56,587 nucleotides of DNA from Streptococcus suis. Lineage in GTDB: Bacteria > Bacillota > Bacilli > Lactobacillales > Streptococcaceae. Both the position numbers and the translations under genes were made by a program. Positions 47,456 through 54,900 of this stretch are shown here, piece after piece. The stretch's first letter is position 1, and every line of letters begins with the position of its first letter. The DNA is taken from positions 1-56,587 of the forward strand of contig NZ_POJD01000257.1 in NCBI RefSeq assembly GCF_002960445.1, given 5' to 3'. Under the pieces are notes generated by a model, which saw nothing but the letters and a program-made list of their open reading frames with translations, searched no databases and was not told the origin of the DNA.

Positions 47456-47993
47456 CATTACTCTGGCTGTAACTGGCTCCATTTCCGCCTACAAGGCTGC
47501 TGATTTAACCAGTCAATTGACCAAGCTCGGCCATCAGGTAACTGTCCTCATGAGCCGCTCTGCTATGGACTTTATCACGCCCTTGACCTTCCAATCCCTG
47601 TCAAAAAATCTGGTCCACACAGATGTCATGCTGGAAGAAAATCCTAGTTCTATCAAACACATTGATATTGCCAAGGCGACAGATTTATTTATAGTAGCCC
47701 CTGCTTCTGCCAATACCATCGCTAAACTTGCGCACGGACTGGCTGACAATATGGTCACTGCAACAGCCCTTGCCCTGCCCCCTGGAACTAAAAAGCTGAT
47801 TGCCCCTGCTATGAATACCAATATGTACCTGAATCCTGCCACACAGCAAAATCTCAAAACCTTGACAGAATACGGCTTTGAGGAAATTAAACCACGCGAA
47901 GCCCTGCTGGCCTGTGGTGATTTTGGGACAGGTGCCCTAGCTGAAATCGAGATTATTTTAGAGAAAGTGAGTTCTATTCTGAATGAAAACTAA
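47448..47993 (+). CDS. coaC: Phosphopantothenoylcysteine decarboxylase (CoaC)
   Basis: 181 residues, an FMN-dependent decarboxylase giving 4'-phosphopantetheine. N-terminal ITLAVTGSISAYKAADL, the active-site His in SSIKHIDIAKATD, the PXMNXXMW-like APAMNTNMYLNP, and the Cys of LLACGDFGTGALAE in the substrate-recognition flap. The frame opens at 47406, but AAAGGAG before 47448 sets the start. It overlaps coaB by eight bases and panT by eleven. Confidence 0.95.
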   Translation: MANITLAVTGSISAYKAADLTSQLTKLGHQVTVLMSRSAMDFITPLTFQSLSKNLVHTDVMLEENPSSIKHIDIAKATDLFIVAPASANTIAKLAHGLADNMVTATALALPPGTKKLIAPAMNTNMYLNPATQQNLKTLTEYGFEEIKPREALLACGDFGTGALAEIEIILEKVSSILNEN

Positions 47994-48552
47994 GAAAGCC
48001 AACCAAGTCGCAACCCTAGCTATTTTTATCGCTGTTATGGTCGTCATCGAAACCATCAGTCAAGCTATCTTTGCAGCCTTTGTCCTCCCAGTCAAACCGA
48101 CTGTTACCCATATACCCGTTATTATCGCAAGTATCATCTATGGTCCTCGTATTGGGGCTCAACTAGGTGGTTTTATGGGGATTATGAGTATCATCCGCAA
48201 TAGTATTATTCTTTCACCTTTGAGCTATGTCTTCTCACCTTTTGTTGAGAATGGAAATCTCTACTCAGTGCTCATCGCACTTGTACCACGGATTTTGATT
48301 GGGATTACTCCTTATTATATTTACAAATTGTGGCAAAACAAGGCTGGTCTTGCACTTGCAGGATTAACCGGAACAGTCACAAACACCTTCTTTGTACTGT
48401 CAGGAATTTTCTTTTTCTTCGGCGGGGTCTTCAAGGGTGATATAAAGGTAGTCCTAGCAGCCATTGTTTCTGTCAACTCAATTGCTGAAATGGTGATCGC
48501 AACTATTCTAACCCTTGCAATAGTCCCAGTCTTACAGAAAGTTAAAAAATAA
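47983..48552 (+). CDS. panT: ECF transporter S component, probably for pantothenate (PanT)
   Basis: 189 residues, about six hydrophobic helices. It looks like an energy-coupling-factor substrate-binding subunit, which needs the shared EcfAA'T module encoded elsewhere. The overlap with coaC and the coaB-coaC setting point to pantothenate, the precursor of the pathway, as the substrate; that is inference from the operon. A terminator follows. Confidence 0.82.
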   Translation: MKTKKANQVATLAIFIAVMVVIETISQAIFAAFVLPVKPTVTHIPVIIASIIYGPRIGAQLGGFMGIMSIIRNSIILSPLSYVFSPFVENGNLYSVLIALVPRILIGITPYYIYKLWQNKAGLALAGLTGTVTNTFFVLSGIFFFFGGVFKGDIKVVLAAIVSVNSIAEMVIATILTLAIVPVLQKVKK

Positions 48553-48559
48553 ATATCAG

Positions 48560-48585
48560 AAAATCACGTGAAAGCGTGATTTTTC
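48560..48585 (+). terminator. Terminator of the coaBC-panT operon
   Basis: AAATCACG (48561-48568) pairs with CGTGATTT (48575-48582) around a six-base loop, with T residues after it. Confidence 0.8.
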
Positions 48586-48595
48586 TTTTCAAACA

Positions 48596-48604
48596 TGGTA
48601 TAAT
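48596..48604 (+). promoter_or_regulatory. Extended -10 promoter of pgm
   Basis: TG (48596-48597), one base, TATAAT (48599-48604). AAGGAGA lies before the ATG at 48643. Confidence 0.6.
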
Positions 48605-48642
48605 GAAAGCGGTTAAAAGAAAATTATATAAGGAGATATGCG

Positions 48643-50361
48643 ATGACTTATCAAGAAACCTATCAAACATGGCTCGACTTTGCAGACCTTCCAGACTACT
48701 TGCGTGAAGAATTAGTCGCAATGGATGAAAAGACCAAAGAAGATGCCTTCTATACAAATCTTGAATTTGGTACAGCTGGTATGCGTGGCTATATTGGCGC
48801 TGGTACTAACCGCATCAACGTATTCGTAGTCCGTCAAGCTACTGAAGGTTTGGCAAAGTTGGTAGAATCAAAAGGTGAAGAAGCTAAAAAACGTGGTGTA
48901 GCTATCGCTTACGACTCACGTCACTTCTCTCCAGAATTTGCTTTTGAGTCTGCTCAAGTATTGGCAGCACATGGTATCAAATCTTATGTATTTGAAAGCC
49001 TTCGCCCAACTCCTGAATTGTCATTTGCTGTTCGTCATTACAACGCCATCGCAGGTATCATGGTGACTGCCAGCCACAACCCGAAAGAATTTAACGGCTA
49101 CAAGGTTTACGGCGAAGACGGTGGACAAATGCCACCTGCTGATGCCGATGCATTGACCAACTTCATCCGTGCCATCGACAATCCATTTGCAGTTGAATTG
49201 GCTGACCTTGAAGCAAGTAAGGAAAATGGTTTGATTACAGTTCTTGGCGAAGAAACTGACGTTAAATACCTTGAAGAACTCAAAGACCTCAACATCAATC
49301 CTGACTTGATTGCTGAGTATGGAAAGGACATGAAGATTGTTTACACACCACTTCATGGTACAGGGGAAATGTTGGCTCGTCGTGCTCTTGCACAGGCTGG
49401 TTTTGAGTCTGTTCAAGTTGTGGAAGCTCAAGCAACTGCTGACCCTGACTTCTCAACTGTCGCTTCACCAAACCCAGAAAGCCAAGCTGCCTTTGCCCTT
49501 GCGGAAGAATTGGGCCGTGAAGTCGGTGCAGATGTCCTTCTTGCAACTGACCCTGACGCTGACCGTGTTGGTGTTGAAGTTCGTCAAGCTGACGGTTCGT
49601 ACTGGAACCTTTCTGGTAACCAAATCGGCGCTATCATTGCTAAGTACATCCTTGAAGCCCACAAGCAAGCAGGTACACTTCCAGCAAATGCTGCCCTTGC
49701 TAAGTCAATCGTATCCACTGAGTTGGTAACTAAGATTGCTGAAAGCTACGGTGCTACCATGTTCAATGTCTTGACTGGTTTCAAATTCATCGCTGAGAAA
49801 ATCCAAGAGTTTGAAGAAAAGCATAACCATACTTACATGTTTGGTTTCGAAGAAAGCTTTGGTTATCTCATCAAGCCATTCGTACGTGACAAGGATGCTA
49901 TCCAGGCTGTACTTATGGTTGCTGAAATTGCTGCCTACTACCGTTCTCGTGGCATGACCTTGGCTGACGGTATCGATGAAATCTTCAAAGAATACGGCTA
50001 CTTTGCTGAGAAAACAATTTCTGTTACACTTTCTGGTAAAGATGGTGCAGAGCAAATCAAGGCAATCATGGCTAAGTTCCGTGACAATTCACCAGCCCAA
50101 TTCAACGCAACAGACATCGCTGTCTTTGAAGACTTTGCCCTTCAAACTAAGACAGACAAGGATGGCAACGTAGAAAAACTCACTACTCCTCCATCAGACG
50201 TCTTAAAATACACCTTGGCAGATGATTCATGGTTTGCTGTTCGTCCTTCAGGAACAGAACCAAAAATCAAATTCTATATCGCAACAGTCGGTGAAACACT
50301 TGCTGAAGCAGAAGAAAAAATCGCCAACATCGAAAAAGAAATCAACGAATTTGTTGGGTAA
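48643..50361 (+). CDS. pgm: Phosphoglucomutase / phosphomannomutase family
   Basis: 572 residues, the length of alpha-phosphoglucomutases (PgmA) of streptococci. It interconverts glucose-1-phosphate and glucose-6-phosphate and so feeds capsule and teichoic acid precursors. The phosphoserine loop is TASHNPKEFNGYKVYG, the metal loop is DPDADRVGVEV, the sugar loop is GFEESFGYL and the phosphate-binding loop is RPSGTEPKIKFY. Codon use looks adapted to high expression. Its terminator has been split by the insertion sequence just downstream. Confidence 0.95.
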   Translation: MTYQETYQTWLDFADLPDYLREELVAMDEKTKEDAFYTNLEFGTAGMRGYIGAGTNRINVFVVRQATEGLAKLVESKGEEAKKRGVAIAYDSRHFSPEFAFESAQVLAAHGIKSYVFESLRPTPELSFAVRHYNAIAGIMVTASHNPKEFNGYKVYGEDGGQMPPADADALTNFIRAIDNPFAVELADLEASKENGLITVLGEETDVKYLEELKDLNINPDLIAEYGKDMKIVYTPLHGTGEMLARRALAQAGFESVQVVEAQATADPDFSTVASPNPESQAAFALAEELGREVGADVLLATDPDADRVGVEVRQADGSYWNLSGNQIGAIIAKYILEAHKQAGTLPANAALAKSIVSTELVTKIAESYGATMFNVLTGFKFIAEKIQEFEEKHNHTYMFGFEESFGYLIKPFVRDKDAIQAVLMVAEIAAYYRSRGMTLADGIDEIFKEYGYFAEKTISVTLSGKDGAEQIKAIMAKFRDNSPAQFNATDIAVFEDFALQTKTDKDGNVEKLTTPPSDVLKYTLADDSWFAVRPSGTEPKIKFYIATVGETLAEAEEKIANIEKEINEFVG

Positions 50362-50371
50362 AATTAAAAGC

Positions 50372-50386
50372 AAAAAGAGTCGCAGA
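50372..50386 (+). terminator. Left half of the pgm terminator, interrupted by an IS
   Basis: AAAAAGAGTCGC (50372-50383) is the left arm. Its partner GCGACTCTTTTT now lies at 51822-51833, on the far side of the insertion sequence. Taking out the element and one copy of the CAGA repeat restores a 12-base stem with the loop AGAC followed by T residues. Confidence 0.9.
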
Positions 50387-50393
50387 TGAACTG

Positions 50394-50437
50394 CACCCCA
50401 AAAGTTAGACACAAAATCTAACGATTGGGGTGTTTTT
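50394..50437 (+). terminator. IS-borne terminator at the left end
   Basis: CACCCCAA (50394-50401) pairs with TTGGGGTG (50425-50432) and GTTAGA (50404-50409) with TCTAAC (50417-50422), followed by TTTTT. It would stop transcripts entering from pgm before they reach the transposase, and may now act as the pgm terminator. Confidence 0.75.
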
Positions 50438-50440
50438 CTT

Positions 50441-50977
50441 ATGAAATTAAGTTATGAAGATAAACTAGAAATATATGAGCTTAGAAAGAGTGGCGTGTCG
50501 TGGGTCAACCTTAGCCAGATATACAAGGTCACTATTGCCAATCTCACCTACATGATAAATCTCATGGATCGATATGGCGTGGAAATCGTTGAAAAAGGTA
50601 AAAATAGGTATTATTCACCTGAATTAAAGCAAGAAATAATGGATAACGTCTTGATTCATGGATGTTCTCAACTCTCAGTTTCCCTTGATTATGCCTTGCC
50701 AAATCGAGGAATGCTTCCCAATTGGATAGCACAATACAGGAAAAACGGGTATACTATTCTTGAAAAACCAAGAGGGAGACCGAGCAAGATGGGACGTAAA
50801 CGCAAGAAAACCTGGGAAGAGATGACGGAATTAGAGCGCCTTCAAGAGGAAAATGAACGTCTTCGAACTGAGGTGGCCTTCCTAAAAAAGTTGAGAGAAC
50901 TTCGCTTGAGGGACGAAACACTAGTGCGCGAACAGCAGAAACAATTAGAGATATGGTCCAAGGAGGATTCCGACTAG
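50441..50977 (+). CDS. IS3-family transposase OrfA (DNA-binding)
   Basis: 178 residues. Two helix-turn-helix segments ([18 protein letters not shown] near the start and [13 protein letters not shown] further on) and a C-terminal leucine-zipper-like coil ([21 protein letters not shown]). The slippery heptamer A-AAA-AAG lies at 50884-50890 in this frame; a -1 shift there runs without a stop into orfB and would give the OrfAB transposase. Unshifted translation ends at 50977. Confidence 0.92.
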   Translation: MKLSYEDKLEIYELRKSGVSWVNLSQIYKVTIANLTYMINLMDRYGVEIVEKGKNRYYSPELKQEIMDNVLIHGCSQLSVSLDYALPNRGMLPNWIAQYRKNGYTILEKPRGRPSKMGRKRKKTWEEMTELERLQEENERLRTEVAFLKKLRELRLRDETLVREQQKQLEIWSKEDSD

Positions 50978-51786
50978 ACCTCCTACTTGCGACAGCTAAA
51001 ATGCCTCGCTCAACTTATTATTATCAAGTCAAGCAACTGGATAAACCCGACAAGAACAAAGCAATTAAGGCTGAAATTCAAGCCATTTATGATTACCATA
51101 AAGGTAATTACGGCTATCGTCGGATTTATTTAGAACTCAGAAATCGAGGTTTCTTCATCAACCACAAAAAGGTGCAGCGCTTGATGACAGTCATGGACTT
51201 AGCTGCTCGTATTCGTCGTAAGCGCAAGTATGCTTCTTACAAAGGTGAGGTGGGTAAGAAGGCTAATAATTTGATTAAACGTCAGTTTGAGGGCTCTAAG
51301 CCTTATGAAAAATGTTATACCGATGTGACGGAGTTTGCTTTGCCTGAAGGGAAACTCTACTTATCGCCTGTTCTTGACGGCTATAATAGTGAGATTATTG
51401 ATTTTACCCTGTCTCGGTCACCTGACTTGAAGCAGGTTCAAACCATGCTTGCGAAGGCTTTTCCAGCAGATTTATACAGTGGGACTATTCTCCACAGCGA
51501 TCAAGGTTGGCAATACCAGCACCAGTCTTACCATTACTTTTTGGAAACCAAAGGCATTCGACCATCCATGTCCCGCAAAGGGAATAGCCCAGATAATGGG
51601 ATGATGGAGTCTTTCTTTGGCGTCTTGAAAACAGAAATGTTTTACGGATTTGAAAAGAGTTTCAAGTCTCTGGATCAACTGGAGAAAGCTATCACTGATT
51701 ATATTTTTTACTACAACAACAAACGAATCAAAGCAAAATTAAAAGGACTTAGTCCTGTCCAATACAGAACTAAATCCTTTCAATAA
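50953..51786 (+). CDS. IS3-family transposase OrfB (DDE catalytic part)
   Basis: 277 residues in the -1 frame of orfA. HTH_21-like segment [18 protein letters not shown], then the rve integrase core with the DDE triad: Asp in CYTDVTEF, Asp in LHSDQGWQY and Glu in [14 protein letters not shown]. The ATG at 50953 could be used alone, but the active enzyme is probably OrfAB made by frameshifting. No truncation is seen. Confidence 0.93.
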   Translation: MVQGGFRLDLLLATAKMPRSTYYYQVKQLDKPDKNKAIKAEIQAIYDYHKGNYGYRRIYLELRNRGFFINHKKVQRLMTVMDLAARIRRKRKYASYKGEVGKKANNLIKRQFEGSKPYEKCYTDVTEFALPEGKLYLSPVLDGYNSEIIDFTLSRSPDLKQVQTMLAKAFPADLYSGTILHSDQGWQYQHQSYHYFLETKGIRPSMSRKGNSPDNGMMESFFGVLKTEMFYGFEKSFKSLDQLEKAITDYIFYYNNKRIKAKLKGLSPVQYRTKSFQ

Positions 51787-51821
51787 TTATTTGTCCAACT
51801 TTTTGGGGTCAGTACACAGAC

Positions 51822-51833
51822 GCGACTCTTTTT
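51822..51833 (+). terminator. Right half of the pgm terminator
   Basis: GCGACTCTTTTT, the displaced right arm of the terminator whose left arm is at 50372-50383. Confidence 0.88.
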
Positions 51834-51846
51834 TTTTATGAATAAT

Positions 51847-51872
51847 GAGAGAGCAAAGTATTCGCTCTCTCT
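51847..51872. terminator. Weak hairpin after the collagen-like gene
   Basis: AGAGAGC pairs with GCTCTCT around about nine bases. It is the only hairpin between the collagen-like gene and the IS, but it lacks a proper T run on either strand, so the assignment as terminator is tentative. Confidence 0.3.
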
Positions 51873-51938
51873 AACTCTAGCTTTCAACAATCCACTCGGT
51901 TGACAATGGGCAACTTTAATACAAGTAGTTTCAATGCA

Positions 51939-54900
51939 CTAGTTATTTCTTCTTATTAAAGTTCCAGCCAAAGATAAGCTAGCAACAATAGCACCTCCAC
52001 TCATAATCAATATGAATGTTGAGTCTGTTTCACCTGTATTTGGCAATACCGCTACTTGTGTCCCTGGAGTTACCACAACTTTAAGTGGTTCTGATTGAAC
52101 TGGAACACTTGGAGTAACCAGTGGGGTAGGTGGAGTCAAAGCAACTGGAGGAATTGGAACTACTGGCGCAGTTGGAACTGCCGGTTGAGCTGGAACTACT
52201 GGCGCAGTTGGAACTGCCGGTTGAGCTGGAACTACTGGCGCAGTTGGAACTACCGGTGGAGTTGGGACTACTGGTGGAGTTGGAACTGCTGGTGGAGTTG
52301 GAACTGCTGGCACAGTTGGAACTGCCGGTTGAGCTGGAACTACTGGCGCAGTTGGAACTACCGGTGGAGTTGGGACTACTGGTGGAGTTGGAACTGCTGG
52401 TGGAGTTGGAACTGCTGGCACAGTTGGAACTACCGGTGGAGTTGGGACTACTGGTGGGGTTGGAACTACCGGTGGAGTTGGAACTGCTGGCACAGTTGGA
52501 ACTACCGGTGGAGTTGGGACTACCGGTGGAGTTGGGACTACCGGTGGAGTTGGAACTGCTGGTGGAGTTGGAACTGCTGGCACAGTTGGAACTACCGGTG
52601 GAGTTGGGACTACTGGTGGGGTTGGAACTACCGGTGGAGTTGGAACTACCGGTGGAGTTGGGACTACTGGTGGAGTTGGAACTGCTGGTGGAGTTGGAAC
52701 TGCTGGCACAGTTGGAACTGCCGGTGGAGTTGGAACTGCTGGTGGAGTTGGAACTGCTGGCACAGTTGGAACTACCGGTGGAGTTGGGACTACTGGTGGG
52801 GTTGGGAGATTTGGATCACAACCACAATCTTGACCATCTACACCGTCTCTACCGTCTTTACCGTCTCTACCATCTCTACCGTCTCTACCGTCTTTACCAT
52901 CACGGATAAAGGTGGTTTCTCGTGTGCCGTCTGGTTTGACAATAGTAATCGTTTGACCTGGGTTACCATTTTGGTCTGTGCCTGGGGTTACTGTGACTTC
53001 TGAATTCTTACCGTCGCGGCCGTTGAGAATGGTTTGACGGCTGATTTCCTGACCATCACCATCTTTGATGATAATGGTAGTACCGATAACCTTGTCTCCC
53101 TCACGAACTTCGATTTGTTCTACAAGTGGAGACTTGCCATCCTTACCGTCAACACCGTCTCTACCATCTTTACCATCACGGATAAAGGTGGTTTCTTGAG
53201 TGCCGTCTGGTTTGACAATAGTAATCGTTTGACCTGGGTTACCATTTTGGTCTGTGCCTGGGGTTACTGTGACTTCAGCACTCTTACCATCGGCACCATT
53301 CTTACCGTCTACACCGTTGAGGATAGTTTGACGGCTGACTTCGTTACCATCGCCATCTTTGATGATAATGGTTGTACCGATAACCTTGTCACCCTCACGA
53401 ACTTCGACTTGTTCTACTAGTGGGGACTTGCCATCGCGACCATCTTTACCATCTACACCATTCTTACCATCTTGACCTTTGGCTCCATCTTTACCGTCGC
53501 GGATGAAGGTAGCTTCTCGTGTGCCATCTGGTTTGACGATAGTAATCGTTTGACCTGGGTTACCATTTTGGTCTGTGCCTGGGGTTACTGTGACTTCAGC
53601 ACTCTTACCATCGGCACCATTCTTACCATCTTTACCATCACGGATAAAGGTGGTTTCGCGACTACCGTCTGGTTTGACGATAGTAATCGTTTGACCTGGG
53701 TTACCGTTTTGGTCTGTGCCTGGGGTTACTGTGACTTCTGAATTCTTACCATCGCGACCGTTGAGAATGGTTTGACGGCTGATTTCCTGACCATCACCAT
53801 CTTTGATGATAATGGTAGTACCGATAACTTTGTCGCCTTCACGAACTTCGATTTGCTCTACTAGTGGAGACTTGCCATCCTTACCGTCAACACCGTCTCT
53901 ACCGTCTTTACCATCACGGATAAAGGTAGTTTCATGACTGCCATCTGGCTTAACGATAGTAATCGTTTGACCGGTATTACCATCTTGGTCAGTGCCTGGG
54001 GTCACTGTGACTTCTGAATTCTTACCATCGCGGCCGTTGAGAATGGTTTGACGGCTGATTTCCTGACCATCACCATCTTTGATGATAATGGTAGTACCGA
54101 TAACTTTGTCGCCTTCACGAACTTCGATTTGTTCTACAAGTGGTGACTTGCCATCTTTTCCGTCGCGACCATCTGCACCGTTCTTACCGTCTTGACCTTT
54201 AGCGCCATCTTTTCCGTCGCGGATGAAGGTAGTTTCTCGTGTGCCATCTGGTTTGACAATAGTAATCGTTTGACCTGGGTTACCGTTTTGGTCTGTGCCT
54301 GGGGTTACTGTGACTTCAGCACTCTTACCATCGGCACCATTCTTACCGTCTACACCGTTGAGGATAGTTTGACGGCTGACTTCGTTACCATCGCCATCTT
54401 TGATGATAATGGTTGTACCGATAACCTTGTCACCTTCGCGAACTTCGACTTGTTCTACTAGTGGTGACTTGCCGTCTTGACCTTTGGCACCATCTTTACC
54501 ATCACGGATAAAGGTGGTTTCTTGAGTGCCATCTGGTTTGACAATAGTAATCGTTTGACCTGGGTTACCATTTTGGTCTGTGCCTGGGGTTACTGTGACT
54601 TCAGCACTCTTACCATCGGCACCATTCTTACCGTCTACACCGTTGAGGATAGTTTGACGGCTGACTTCGTTACCATCGCCATCTTTGATGATAATAGTAG
54701 TGCCGATAACCTTGTCACCTTCGCGAACTTCGACTTGTTCTACTAGTGGTGACTTGCCATCTTTTCCGTCGCGACCATCTACACCGTTCTTACCATCACG
54801 GACAAAGGTAGTTTCACGACTGCCATCTGGTTTGACAATAGTAATCGTTTGACCTGGGTTACCGTTTTGGTCTGTGCCTGGAGTAACAGTGACTTCGGCA

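Larger units (their letters stand above)
50387..51816 (+). mobile_element. IS3-family (IS150 group) insertion sequence, intact
   Basis: 1430 bases with imperfect terminal inverted repeats (20 of 25 positions agree; outer ends TGAACTG and, inverted, TGTACTG). It is flanked by a four-base direct repeat CAGA (50383-50386 and 51817-51820). It holds two overlapping transposase frames with a -1 frameshift signal. The complete ends, target duplication and open frames suggest a recent and possibly active copy. Confidence 0.92.

Noticed and set aside
50953..50977. Broken transposase gene due to frameshift
   Set aside because: The overlap of two frames with an A6G slippery site is the normal layout of IS3 elements.
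52120..52808. Regular short repeats that might be taken for a CRISPR array
   Set aside because: The units are contiguous 18-base coding repeats without unique spacers, and they translate in frame to Pro/Val hexapeptides.
52095..53003. Long plus-strand open frames in the proline-rich region (up to 302 residues, Trp/Ser/Asn-rich or Leu/Glu-rich)
   Set aside because: They are antisense shadows of an 18-base tandem repeat; the low-complexity products have no start signals, and the minus-strand frame has a clear LPXTG protein.
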